From Cnuibacter physcomitrellae (lineage in GTDB: Bacteria; Actinomycetota; Actinomycetes; Actinomycetales; Microbacteriaceae), in contig NZ_BMHD01000001.1 of the NCBI RefSeq assembly GCF_014640535.1, positions 2,172,214 to 2,236,213 of the forward strand: DNA of 64,000 nucleotides, in the 5' to 3' direction. The position numbers and the translations under genes were made by a program. This document shows, one piece after another, positions 24,092 to 32,555 of the stretch. The notes below the pieces were generated by a model, which was not told where the DNA came from, did no database searches, and was given only the letters and a program-made list of their open reading frames with translations. Numbering within the stretch: position 1 is the first letter of the stretch; each line of letters opens with the position of its first letter.

Positions 24092-25575
24092 CCATCACCA
24101 CTCCGACCGCATCCACCGAGGCCGCGCTGCTCGAGAAGATCCCGACGGGACTGTTCATCGGCGGGAAGTGGGTCGACGCCTCCGACGGCGGCACCTTCGA
24201 CGTGAACGACCCGGCGACGGGCAAGACGCTGCTGACCATCGCCTCCGCCACCCCGGAGGACGGCAAGGCCGCGCTCGACGCCGCCGTCGCCGCTCAGGAG
24301 TCGTGGGCGGCGACGCCCGCGCGGACCCGCGGCGAGATCCTCCGTCGCGCGTGGGAGCTGCTGCAGGAGCGCAAGGACGAGGTCGCGCTGCTCATGACGC
24401 TCGAGATGGGCAAGCCCCTCGCCGAGGCGTACGGCGAGGTGACCTACGGCGGCGAGTTCCTGCGCTGGTTCAGCGAGGAGGCCGTCCGGATCTCGGGCCG
24501 CTACGGCTCGAACCCCGAGGGCACCGGGCGGATGATCGTCACCCACCACCCGGTGGGACCGTGCTTCCTCATCACGCCCTGGAACTTCCCGCTCGCGATG
24601 GCGACCCGCAAGATCGCGCCCGCGCTGGCCGCCGGGTGCACGGTCGTCGTCAAGCCGGCTGCGCTCACGCCGCTGACCACCCTGCTGTTCGTGCGCATCC
24701 TCGAGGATGCGGGTGTCCCCGCGGGCGTGGTGAACGTCGTGCAGACCACCGCGTCGCGTGCCGTGAGCGCCCCGATCATCGCCGACCACCGCCTCCGCAA
24801 GCTGTCGTTCACCGGGTCGACCGAGGTCGGCGTGGCGCTGCTCAAGCAGGCGGCCGACAACGTGCTGCGCACCTCGATGGAGCTCGGCGGGAACGCGCCG
24901 TTCATCGTCTTCGACGACGCCGACCTCGACAAGGCGGTCGACGGCGCAATGGCGGCGAAGTTCCGCAACTCGGGCGAGGCCTGCACCGCGGCGAACCGCT
25001 TCATCGTGCACGAGTCGGTGGCGGAGGAGTTCGCCGCCCGGGTCGCCGAGCGCGTGTCCGGCTTCAAGGTCGGTCGCGGCACCGAGGAGGGCGTGAACGT
25101 CGGGCCGCTCATCGACCAGGCCGCCGTCGACAAGGCACGCTCCCTCGTCGAGGATGCGGTCGCTCGCGGCGCCTCGGTCCGCACCGGTGGCGAGGCGATC
25201 GAGGGCGACGGCACGTTCTTCCAGCCCACCGTCGTCTCCGGCGTCGCGCCGGGCAGCGAGATCCTCAGCACGGAGATCTTCGGACCGGTGCTCTCGATCA
25301 TCCCGTTCACCGACGAGGACGACGCCGTGCGCCTGGCCAACAGCACCGAGTTCGGGCTGGCCGCCTACGTCTTCACGAAGGACCTGGCCCGCGGTCAGCG
25401 GATGATCGACCGGCTCGAGACGGGCATGCTCGGCCTCAACGCCGGCGTCATCTCGAACGCGGCCGCCCCGTTCGGAGGCATCAAGCAGTCGGGCCTCGGC
25501 CGCGAGGGCGGCGTCGAGGGCATCCACGAGTACCTCACCACGAAGTACACGATGACCCCGAACCCCTCGCTGTGA
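24088..25575 (+). CDS. gabD: Succinate-semialdehyde dehydrogenase (GabD-type aldehyde dehydrogenase)
   Basis: A 495-residue NAD(P)-dependent aldehyde dehydrogenase. Catalytic Cys299 in SGEACTAANRF, general base Glu265 in MELGGNAPF, and cofactor motifs TPWNFPLAMATRKI and SFTGSTEVG. The LMTLEMGKPLAEAYGE segment and full length are typical of GabD, which oxidises succinate semialdehyde to succinate. GTG 24088 overlaps the previous stop. Together with GabT it completes GABA breakdown to the TCA cycle. Confidence 0.88.
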   Translation: MTITTPTASTEAALLEKIPTGLFIGGKWVDASDGGTFDVNDPATGKTLLTIASATPEDGKAALDAAVAAQESWAATPARTRGEILRRAWELLQERKDEVALLMTLEMGKPLAEAYGEVTYGGEFLRWFSEEAVRISGRYGSNPEGTGRMIVTHHPVGPCFLITPWNFPLAMATRKIAPALAAGCTVVVKPAALTPLTTLLFVRILEDAGVPAGVVNVVQTTASRAVSAPIIADHRLRKLSFTGSTEVGVALLKQAADNVLRTSMELGGNAPFIVFDDADLDKAVDGAMAAKFRNSGEACTAANRFIVHESVAEEFAARVAERVSGFKVGRGTEEGVNVGPLIDQAAVDKARSLVEDAVARGASVRTGGEAIEGDGTFFQPTVVSGVAPGSEILSTEIFGPVLSIIPFTDEDDAVRLANSTEFGLAAYVFTKDLARGQRMIDRLETGMLGLNAGVISNAAAPFGGIKQSGLGREGGVEGIHEYLTTKYTMTPNPSL

Positions 25576-25610
25576 GCCCCGAGGGCTCGATTCAGGAGAC
25601 ACTCGACACC

Positions 25611-26978
25611 ATGGAACACATCGAGAGAGACGTCGTCATCGTCGGCGCCGGGGCCACGGGGCTGAACGCCGCGTATCGGCTGCAGCAGGCGGGCAAGAGC
25701 GTGATCGTGCTCGAGGCCCGCGACCGCGTCGGCGGGCGGCTGTGGACGAACGCGATCGACGGTCAGATGTACGAGATCGGCGGTCAGTGGGTCTCGCCCG
25801 ACCAGACCGAGCTGATCGGCACGCTCGACGAGCTCGGGCTGGAGACCTACTCGCGCTTCCGCGAGGGCGAGAGCGTCTACGTCACCCCCTCGGGCGAGGC
25901 GAAGCGCTTCACCGGCGACATCTTCCCCGCCGGCGAGCACACCGAGGCCGAGATCACGCGGCTCATCGGGATCCTCGACGAGCTCGTCGCGCAGACCGAC
26001 CCTGCGGCGCCGTGGGAGCATCCGCGGGCCAAGGAGTTCGACCACATCTCGTTCCGCGCCTGGCTCGAGAGCGAGAGCGACGACTCGGAGGCCGTGGAGA
26101 ACATCTCCCTGTTCATCGCGGACGCGATGCTCACGAAGCCCTCTCACGCGTTCTCCCTGCTCCAGGCCCTCCTCATGGCCGCGAGCGCCGGCAGCTTCAG
26201 CCACCTGGTGGACGCCGACTTCATCCTCGACAAGCGCGTGGTCGGCGGACTGCAGTCGGTGCCCCTGGTCCTCGCCGAACGGCTGGGGCGGGATGTCGTC
26301 CGGCTCGAGCAGCCGGTGCGGTCGATCTCGTGGGGGTCGCTCGGCGCCGTGGTGCGCAGCGACGAGCTCGAGGTCGCCGCGGATCACGTGATCGTCGCCG
26401 TCCCGCCGAACCTCTACGACCGCATCGACTACCTCCCGGCGCTGCCGCGGCTGCGCCAGCAGCAGTTCCAACACCAGTCGCTGGGGCTCGTCATCAAGGT
26501 GCACGCGACCTACGAGACCCCGTTCTGGCGGTCCGCGGGGCTCTCGGGCACGGCGTTCAGCCCCTACCAGCTGGTGCACGAGGCGTACGACAACACCAAC
26601 CACGGCGAGAACCGCGGCACCCTCGTCGGGTTCGTGTCGGACGAGAAGGCGGACGCGGTGTTCCGGCTCTCCGCCTCCGAGCGGAAGCAGCGCATCCTGG
26701 AGTCGCTGGCGACCTACTACGGCCCAGAGGCGCTGACCCCGGCCGTGTACTACGAGAGCGACTGGGCGGCCGAGGAGTGGACGCGCGGCGCCTACGCCAC
26801 GAGCTTCGACCTCGGCGGGCTCACCCGGTACGGCGCGATGCAGCTGGAGCCGATCGGCCCGATCCGGTTCGGATCAAGCGACCTCGCCGCGGAGGGCTAC
26901 CAGCACGTCGACGGCGCGCTCCGGGTGGGCAAGCGCCTGGCCCACGAGATCCTCGCCCTCGACGGCGCGGACCAGTAG
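25611..26978 (+). CDS. puo: Flavin amine oxidase, putrescine oxidase-like
   Basis: A 455-residue monoamine-oxidase-fold protein. FAD site VVIVGAGATGLNAAYRLQQAG at about 8-28, EARDRVGGRLWTNAIDGQMYEIGGQWVSPDQTEL, and the C-terminal FAD-closing segment EGYQHVDGALRVGKRLA. It resembles putrescine oxidases of Micrococcus and Rhodococcus, which yield 4-aminobutanal, ammonia and peroxide. ATG 25611 is preferred because homologous sequence begins there and AGGAG lies upstream. GTG 25572, overlapping the previous stop, would add 13 residues without family support. Confidence 0.82.
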   Translation: MEHIERDVVIVGAGATGLNAAYRLQQAGKSVIVLEARDRVGGRLWTNAIDGQMYEIGGQWVSPDQTELIGTLDELGLETYSRFREGESVYVTPSGEAKRFTGDIFPAGEHTEAEITRLIGILDELVAQTDPAAPWEHPRAKEFDHISFRAWLESESDDSEAVENISLFIADAMLTKPSHAFSLLQALLMAASAGSFSHLVDADFILDKRVVGGLQSVPLVLAERLGRDVVRLEQPVRSISWGSLGAVVRSDELEVAADHVIVAVPPNLYDRIDYLPALPRLRQQQFQHQSLGLVIKVHATYETPFWRSAGLSGTAFSPYQLVHEAYDNTNHGENRGTLVGFVSDEKADAVFRLSASERKQRILESLATYYGPEALTPAVYYESDWAAEEWTRGAYATSFDLGGLTRYGAMQLEPIGPIRFGSSDLAAEGYQHVDGALRVGKRLAHEILALDGADQ

Positions 26979-26994
26979 ACGAGAGGATCGATCC

Positions 26995-28368
26995 ATGAGC
27001 GACTACGCAGTCATCGACCCCGCCACCGGCGAGACGGTCAAGGAGTACGAGACCATCACCGACGCCGAGCTCGACGCGGCGATCGCGTCGACGCACGCGG
27101 CCTACTCCGACTGGAGCCGTGCGACGACCGCCGAGCAGCGGGCTGCGCTCATCAAGCGCGTCGCCGAGCTGCACCTCGAGCAGAAGGACGAGCTGGCCGC
27201 CATCGCCGTGCGCGAGATGGGCAAGCCGCTCGCCCAGGCGGTCGGCGAGGTGGAGTTCGCGGCGGCGATCTTCGAGTACTACGCCGCCAACGGGCCCGGG
27301 TTCCTCGTCGACGAGCCGATCGAGGTCTCGTCCGGCGAAGCCGTGATCCGCAAGGTGGGCGTGGGGGTGCTGCTCGGCATCATGCCGTGGAACTTCCCGT
27401 ACTACCAGGTGGCCCGCTTCGCCGGCCCGAACGTGGTGTCGGGCAACACGATCCTGCTGAAGCACGCCCCTCAGTGCCCGGAGTCGGCGGCGGCGATCGA
27501 GGCGATCTTCGCCCGGGCCGCAGACGAGGTGGGCGCGCCCTCGGGGGTGTACCGCAACATCCTCGCCACCAACGAGCAGATCGAGCGCGTCATCGCCGAC
27601 CCCCGGGTGCAGGGCGTCTCGGTGACCGGGTCCGAGCGGGCCGGATCCGCGGTGGCCGCCATCGCCGGGAAGAACCTGAAGAAGGTCGTGCTCGAGCTGG
27701 GCGGATCCGACCCGTTCATCCTCCTCTCGACCGACGACCTGGACGCGGCCGTGCAGGATGCGGTCAACGCGCGACTCGACAACAACGGTCAGTCGTGCAA
27801 CGCGGCGAAGCGCTTCGTGATCGCCGACTCGCTGTACGAGCGGTTCCGCGACGAGTTCGTCTCGCGGTTCACGGCCATCCAGCCCGGCGACCCCACCTCG
27901 GACGACACCGAGCTCGGGCCGCTGTCGTCGTCTGCTGCGACATCGCGACTCGCCTCGCAGCTGGCTCGGGCCGAGGAGCAGGGCGCGACCGTCCTGGCCC
28001 GCGGCGAGGTGCGCGGGAACTTCTTCCCGCCGGCCGTGCTCGCCGACGTCACACCCGAGATGGACGCCTACCACGAGGAGTTCTTCGGCCCCGTCGCGAT
28101 GCTGTTCCGCGCCTCCGACGAGGACGACGCCGTGCGCATCGCGAACGACACGCCGTTCGGACTCGGCTCGTACGTCTACACCACCGACGAGGCCCAGGCG
28201 GCGCGCGTCGCCGACCGCATCGACGCCGGCATGGTGTGGATCAACCTCGTGCTCGGCGACGCCGCGGAGCTGCCGTTCGGCGGCGCCAAGCGCTCGGGCT
28301 TCGGCCGCGAGCTCGGCCGCTTCGCCCTCGACGAGTTCGTCAACCGCAAGCTCATCCGCACCGCGTAG
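26995..28368 (+). CDS. Aldehyde dehydrogenase, aminobutyraldehyde or succinate semialdehyde type
   Basis: A 457-residue aldehyde dehydrogenase with Cys268 in [12 protein letters not shown], Glu234 in LELGGSDPF and [13 protein letters not shown]. The shorter N-terminus and [11 protein letters not shown] segment place it in the GabD1/SSADH-like group. Because a full GabD is encoded just upstream and an amine oxidase lies between them, the second enzyme is likely needed for 4-aminobutanal to GABA, but it could be a second succinate-semialdehyde dehydrogenase. GAGAGGAT precedes ATG 26995. Confidence 0.85.
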   Translation: MSDYAVIDPATGETVKEYETITDAELDAAIASTHAAYSDWSRATTAEQRAALIKRVAELHLEQKDELAAIAVREMGKPLAQAVGEVEFAAAIFEYYAANGPGFLVDEPIEVSSGEAVIRKVGVGVLLGIMPWNFPYYQVARFAGPNVVSGNTILLKHAPQCPESAAAIEAIFARAADEVGAPSGVYRNILATNEQIERVIADPRVQGVSVTGSERAGSAVAAIAGKNLKKVVLELGGSDPFILLSTDDLDAAVQDAVNARLDNNGQSCNAAKRFVIADSLYERFRDEFVSRFTAIQPGDPTSDDTELGPLSSSAATSRLASQLARAEEQGATVLARGEVRGNFFPPAVLADVTPEMDAYHEEFFGPVAMLFRASDEDDAVRIANDTPFGLGSYVYTTDEAQAARVADRIDAGMVWINLVLGDAAELPFGGAKRSGFGRELGRFALDEFVNRKLIRTA

Positions 28369-28409
28369 TCCGCCGCGCGCGCGTGTGCCGCGCGCGGCGC
28401 TCGCCGCAC

Positions 28410-28496
28410 CCGTCCGTTCTCAGGACCGGAGCCCGTTCTCAGGACGTTCTGCCCTGAAAACGGGCTCTTTGCGCATCCTGTCCTGAGAAAGGACGG
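28410..28496. terminator. Nested double hairpin after the polyamine operon
   Basis: Outer arms 28410-28426 and 28480-28496 pair over 17 bases with one mismatch. Inner arms 28429-28443 and 28453-28467 pair over 15 bases with one mismatch. Both left arms contain the direct repeat CCGTTCTCAGGAC (28414-28426 and 28433-28445), so the four arms can exchange partners. It lies between convergent genes and should terminate both. The internal duplication suggests it arose by copying one hairpin into another. Confidence 0.75.
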
Positions 28497-28509
28497 ACCA
28501 CGGACGGGC

Positions 28510-28851
28510 TCAGCGGCGGAAGTAGGCGTTCGCGGCGCGGGTGTAGAGGAGGATGATGCCGATCAGGGCGAGGATGCCGCTGATGATCGACGACCAGCTC
28601 GCGTTCGAGCCGCCCGTGATGCTGAAGACCGCGCTCGCGAGGTTCAGCGCCAGCACGATCGTCGTGAGCACGCGCGCGACGTTGCTGCCGCCGAGGAGCC
28701 CAGAGCCGACGACGATGGTGATGATCCCGAGGATGATCGCGATGATGCCCACGAAGGGGATGAGGATCGTCAGGATGCCGCCGATCACCTGCAGCAGTCC
28801 GGTGATCCAGACGATGACGGCGACGAGCGTGACTCCAGCTGGACGCGACAT
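28510..28851 (-). CDS. Small four-helix membrane protein
   Basis: A 113-residue hydrophobic protein (MSRPAGVTLVAVIVWITGLLQVIGGIL...) with about four membrane helices, rich in Ile and Gly, and a short basic end (ANAYFRR). This is the pattern of small actinobacterial DUF7144-like membrane proteins, recalled from memory. GGAGGGGTC just upstream of ATG 28851 is a strong ribosome site. Function unknown. Confidence 0.65.
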   Translation of the reverse strand: MSRPAGVTLVAVIVWITGLLQVIGGILTILIPFVGIIAIILGIITIVVGSGLLGGSNVARVLTTIVLALNLASAVFSITGGSNASWSSIISGILALIGIILLYTRAANAYFRR

Positions 28852-28890
28852 GACCCCTCCTCCGCCGGAGGCGACCGGCTCGCGTTCAGG

Positions 28891-29328
28891 CTAGCGCGCC
28901 CGGCGGGCCTCCGGCAGCAGCTGACGCAGGTACAGCGCGGTGGCGGCGTTCCCGGCGACGAGGCTCAGCCTCGCCCAGCCCCGGATGCCGCTGCCGCGGC
29001 GCAGGAACGCGGCCGACGCGGCGGTGTGCAGCACGTCTCCGACGACCACCGCGGCGACCCCGTAGCGTGCCGCCGCGCGACGCGAGCCGCGACCACCGCC
29101 CGCCGCCACGGCGCCCACCGCCGACGCCGCGAGCAGCACGCTGGGCGCGATGGCCGCCCCGAGCGTGGCGAGCACCCGTGCCCGGGACGGCCTTCCCCTC
29201 AGCGCGGCGGCGCCGGCCAGCACGAACAGGCCCGAGGTGGCGGCGGCATCGCCGGCGAGGACCGCCGCCATCGACTCGGCGCGCCGCCCGGCGGACGCCC
29301 GCTGCCGCGTGGCGTCCAGGCGGGCCAT
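28891..29328 (-). CDS. Hypothetical membrane protein, 145 aa
   Basis: Ala/Gly/Arg-rich protein with three or four hydrophobic stretches (AAATSGLFVLAGAAALRG, ATLGAAIAPSVLLAASAVGAVAAGG, VAAVVVGDVLHTAASAAFL). No family recognised. Its ATG overlaps the stop of the YihY gene by one base (TGATG), so it is translationally coupled and probably belongs to the same envelope-stress operon. Confidence 0.6.
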   Translation of the reverse strand: MARLDATRQRASAGRRAESMAAVLAGDAAATSGLFVLAGAAALRGRPSRARVLATLGAAIAPSVLLAASAVGAVAAGGGRGSRRAAARYGVAAVVVGDVLHTAASAAFLRRGSGIRGWARLSLVAGNAATALYLRQLLPEARRAR

Positions 29329-30497
29329 CAGCGCCGCCCCTTCTTCCCGTCGCGCCCCGACCGGCGGCCCGAGTCACCACCGGAGGATCCGCCACCGGAG
29401 GATCCGTCGTGCGAGGCCCCGTCCGTCTTGCCGCGGCTCTCGCGGAGCAGGCGCCCCTTCAGCACGTCCACCTCCTGCTTCTTCGCCGCCTTGTCGCTCT
29501 TCCTGGTGTCCCGGGGAGGCAGCTGGAGGCTCCGCTCCGCCGCGATCCCGGCCTGCAGCTCACGACCGCGCTCGAGCTCGGCGTCGAACTCGGCTCCGAA
29601 GAGGAGCGCGTTGTTCACGATCCAGAGCCAGAGCAGGAAGATCACCACCCCGGCGAGGGAGCCGTAGTTCTTGTCGTAGTTCGAGAAGTTCGCCACGTAG
29701 AAGCCGAAGGCGACGGTCGCGATCGCCAGCACGATGATGGCGAGGAGAGCGCCCATGCTCAGCCAGCGGAACTTCGGCTGCTTCGCGTTGGGGGTGGCGT
29801 AGTACAGGATCGCCAGGATGAGGACCACGATGAACGCGAGGACGGGCCACTTCACGATGGCCCAGACGGTCTGCACCGTGCCGCCCAGACCGAGCGCGCC
29901 GCCGATCGCGTCCGCCACGGGGCCCGAGACGACCAGGATCACCGCGGCCAGCGCGACGAGCACGATCGAGATCACCGTGACGAGCAGCTGCACCGGCTTG
30001 AGCTTCCAGAACGGCCGCCCCTCGGGGATCTCGTAGATCCGGTTCATCGCCCGGCTGAACGCACCGACGTAGCCGGAGGCCGACCAGATGGCGAGCACGA
30101 TGCCGCTGACGAGCGCGAAGCCCGCTGCCGGTGAGCTCGCGAACTGCTGGATGGGGTCGCGCACGATGTCGGCCGTGCCGCCCGGCGCGACCGATCCGAT
30201 GATGTCGAGCACCGCATCCGCCGCCGCCTGCCCCTGGCCGATCACGCCGAGCAGCGAGAAGATCGCGATGAGCGCGGGGAAGAGGGACAGGACGGCGTAA
30301 TACGTCAGCGCCGCCGCGATGTCGGTGCACTGGTCCTTCGAGAACTCGCGCGCCGTCTTGGTGAGCACGTACTTCCACGAGGGCTTCGTGACGTCGGTGG
30401 GATCGTCGGGCTTCCGGGGGTCGTCCGGATCGGGCGCGCCCTTGGAGTCGGCGCGGGCAGAGTCGGCGCGGGCGGAGTCGCGTGTGGTGCGTGCCAT
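29328..30497 (-). CDS. YihY/virulence factor BrkB family membrane protein
   Basis: A 389-residue inner-membrane protein. After a polar N-terminus of about 45 residues, the YihY signature appears: DQCTDIAAALTYYAVLSLFPALIAIFSLLGV, then SGYVGAFSRAMNRIYEIPEGRPFWKLKP, and six membrane helices in all. The C-terminal 70 residues are a charged tail ending in a Ser/Gly-rich stretch. ATG 30497 has AGGAAC upstream. The gene lies 95 bases below the DUF3618 gene in the same direction. Confidence 0.88.
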   Translation of the reverse strand: MARTTRDSARADSARADSKGAPDPDDPRKPDDPTDVTKPSWKYVLTKTAREFSKDQCTDIAAALTYYAVLSLFPALIAIFSLLGVIGQGQAAADAVLDIIGSVAPGGTADIVRDPIQQFASSPAAGFALVSGIVLAIWSASGYVGAFSRAMNRIYEIPEGRPFWKLKPVQLLVTVISIVLVALAAVILVVSGPVADAIGGALGLGGTVQTVWAIVKWPVLAFIVVLILAILYYATPNAKQPKFRWLSMGALLAIIVLAIATVAFGFYVANFSNYDKNYGSLAGVVIFLLWLWIVNNALLFGAEFDAELERGRELQAGIAAERSLQLPPRDTRKSDKAAKKQEVDVLKGRLLRESRGKTDGASHDGSSGGGSSGGDSGRRSGRDGKKGRR

Positions 30498-30592
30498 GGG
30501 GGTTCCTCGTGGATCTGCGGATGGGGGCGGCGAGTGCACGAAGCGGAGGGGCGGCCGTCGGCCGCGCCCTCCGCGCTCGTCGTGCGGGGCGA

Positions 30593-31189
30593 TCAGCTGC
30601 CGGAGAGGTGCTCCCGCGACTGCTGTGCCTGATCCTTGACCTCGTCGGCCGCCGAGGAGGCCTCCTCCTTGACGGTGTCGACCGCGTCGGCGGCCCGGTC
30701 CTTGACGGCGGCCGCCGCCTCCTGTGCCGGCTCCTTGAGGTTCTCGCCGACCTGCTTGGCCGCGTCGGTCACCTCCTCGACGAGGGGCTGAGCCTTGTCC
30801 TTGACCGTCGAGGCGACCTCCTTCTCCTTCGAGGACGCCGGGATGAGGGACGCCGCGAGAAGGCCTGCGCCGAAGGCGATGAGGCCGACCGCGAGCGGGC
30901 TGCCCTGCGCCTTCGCCTTCGCGCTCGATCCCGCCGCCGAGGCGAGGTCCCCTGCCGCCGATGCGGCGCCGCGCGCCGAGGCGGCCTTGCCGCTCACGGC
31001 GGAGCCGACCTCGTCGGCCGCGCCCATGACGCGGTCGCGGACCGAGCCCAGCGCATCCTTCACCTTGTCGGTCTGACGGCCGACGACCTTGGACGGGGTG
31101 ACCTTGTCGGCGAGAGCGTCGACGTCGCCGCTCAGCTCGCTGCGGGTGCGCTCGATGTCGGCGCGGATCTGGTCGGGTGAATCGCTCAT
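30593..31189 (-). CDS. DUF3618 domain protein with one membrane segment
   Basis: A 198-residue protein. The first 45 residues match the DUF3618 signature (PDQIRADIERTRSELSGDVDALADKVTPSKVV). One hydrophobic helix follows near 100-118 (SPLAVGLIAFGAGLLAASLIP). The rest is a long Ala/Lys/Glu-rich helix with heptad-like repeats (VKDKAQPLVEEV..., VKEEASSAADEV...), suggesting a coiled coil anchored in the membrane. It overlaps the next gene upstream by four bases (ATGA). Confidence 0.82.
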   Translation of the reverse strand: MSDSPDQIRADIERTRSELSGDVDALADKVTPSKVVGRQTDKVKDALGSVRDRVMGAADEVGSAVSGKAASARGAASAAGDLASAAGSSAKAKAQGSPLAVGLIAFGAGLLAASLIPASSKEKEVASTVKDKAQPLVEEVTDAAKQVGENLKEPAQEAAAAVKDRAADAVDTVKEEASSAADEVKDQAQQSREHLSGS

Positions 31190-31602
31190 CGGTTCTCCTC
31201 ATTCCTCTTCAACGTCTCAGGGATCTTCTTGACGGACTCGACGGTCCGGGGAGCGCCCTGCACCTTCTTCAGCTGGCCGCGACCGACCACGAAGAGGATG
31301 AGGGCGACGATCGCCCAGATGACGGCGACGACCACGCCGGACCAGCCGAGGCCGATCAGGGTCCCGATCGCCCACCAGAGGGCGAGCGAGAGGAACAGCA
31401 CCGCCATCAGCGCGGCGTAGCCGGCCCCGCCGAGCATGCCGGCGCCCTTTCCTGCACGACCGGCGGACTGCTTCAGCTCGGCCTTCGCCAGCTCCATCTC
31501 CTGGCGGATGAGGGTCGACAGATCGCGGGTCACCTCACCGAGGAGATCGCCCAGCGACGTCGACGCCGCCTTCCGCTCGGAGGGCGTGTAGTCGTCGGTC
31601 AT
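31186..31602 (-). CDS. Holin-like DUF1469 (phage holin superfamily III) membrane protein
   Basis: A 138-residue protein with an amphipathic start (LGDLLGEVTRDLSTLIRQEMELAKAELKQ) followed by two long hydrophobic helices (GGAGYAALMAVLFLSLALWWAIGTLIGLGW and VVVAVIWAIVALILFVVG). This is the usual pattern of DUF1469, which is a common chromosomal envelope family despite the holin name. Coupled on both sides by four-base overlaps to the DUF3618 and the Ala-rich proteins. Confidence 0.85.
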   Translation of the reverse strand: MTDDYTPSERKAASTSLGDLLGEVTRDLSTLIRQEMELAKAELKQSAGRAGKGAGMLGGAGYAALMAVLFLSLALWWAIGTLIGLGWSGVVVAVIWAIVALILFVVGRGQLKKVQGAPRTVESVKKIPETLKRNEENR

Positions 31603-32402
31603 GGGCGGTCCTCACGGGCCGGGTCGTCACCGAACTCGGTGGCGCGCTGGGTGTAGAGCGGGGTGTCGTCGACGTCGCTCCCGGCGACGCTTCCCGTCGC
31701 CGGGGCGCCGAAGGACTCCACCGGAGCGACGGGCTCGAACTCGTCGGCCGCCGGGCCGGGGGTGGCCCAGGCGGCGCCCGACGCACTCGCAACGCCCGAC
31801 GCACTCGCAGCGCCCGACGCACTCGCGGGGGCGGAAGCCGTGCTCGGGCTGGTGGGAGCGGTGCTCGGAGCGGACGAGGCGTGCGCCTCCTTCTCGTCGG
31901 CGGCCGCACCCGCGAGCGAGCGAGCGAGCCGTCCCACGACGACGCCGCTGACCGCGGCGATCGCGATGAACGTGCCCGGCTTGCGGCGGGCGAACGACTT
32001 CACCTCGGCCAGCAGCGAGCCCGGGTCCCGAGCGTCGAGCCACTCCGCCACGCCGCTGACCCGATCGGAGGCCTGTCGCACCAGATCGGTGGCGAGGCCC
32101 TGGTCCTGCGATCCGGAGGCCATCCCGCCGAGCTCGTCGCCGATCGATCGGAGTCCGGCGGCCACCCGCTGCTGCTGCTGTCCCGCCTGCTCACGCAGCT
32201 CGCTCGTCGTCTGCGAGTAGAGGTCCTTCACCTGCGACTTCGCTTCGCGGGCGACGGCGGCTGCCTCGTCCTTGGCGGTCGAGGCCACCTGGCCGGCCTG
32301 CTCGGTCGCCGTGTCCTTGAGCTCGCCCGCCTCCTGCTTGGCCGTGTCGACCGTGCTGCCGTCCTGTGATCCGGAGGCAGCAGCACCATAGCTGTCTGAC
32401 AT
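31599..32402 (-). CDS. Ala-rich LEA-like/coiled-coil membrane-associated protein
   Basis: A 267-residue protein. Residues 15-85 are a repetitive Ala/Lys/Glu/Gln helix (KQEAGELKDTATEQAGQVASTAKDEAAAVAREAKSQV) reminiscent of LEA-like stress proteins. One membrane helix near 135-155 (GTFIAIAAVSGVVVGRLARSLAG) follows. The C-terminal third is disordered Ala/Ser/Pro sequence that contains three DNA-level tandem repeats encoding SASGxA. First gene of the leftward four-gene operon; AAAGGA precedes ATG 32402. Confidence 0.7.
   Translation of the reverse strand: MSDSYGAAASGSQDGSTVDTAKQEAGELKDTATEQAGQVASTAKDEAAAVAREAKSQVKDLYSQTTSELREQAGQQQQRVAAGLRSIGDELGGMASGSQDQGLATDLVRQASDRVSGVAEWLDARDPGSLLAEVKSFARRKPGTFIAIAAVSGVVVGRLARSLAGAAADEKEAHASSAPSTAPTSPSTASAPASASGAASASGVASASGAAWATPGPAADEFEPVAPVESFGAPATGSVAGSDVDDTPLYTQRATEFGDDPAREDRP
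31775..31828. repeat. 18-bp tandem repeat, three copies
   Basis: Three adjoining copies of CGCCCGACGCACTCGCRR inside the 3' part of the Ala-rich protein gene, differing only at the last two bases. In-frame length keeps the protein readable and adds six residues (GxASAS) per copy. Copy number could vary between strains. Confidence 0.8.
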
Positions 32403-32555
32403 GTCGGTCCTTTCGTGTTCGCTTCCCTGGTCCCTCCCTGACGGGTGTACGCGGCCCCCGTTCGAGTGCCAGGGGGCTAGCCATCCGCATCCGAACGTGC
32501 TTCACGCGGGCGGAGGCGGCCCGACGCCCCGCACATCGCCGTCCTCGCGCCGTGT

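Noticed and set aside
28891-29395. A longer minus-strand frame (169 codons) overlapping the 145-residue membrane protein
   Set aside because: Its translation is Arg/Gly-rich without hydrophobic helices; the coupled frame starting at ATG 29328 has clear membrane segments.
31186-31602. Holin-like protein taken as evidence of a prophage
   Set aside because: DUF1469 proteins are common chromosomal envelope proteins, and no other phage gene (integrase, capsid, lysin) is nearby.
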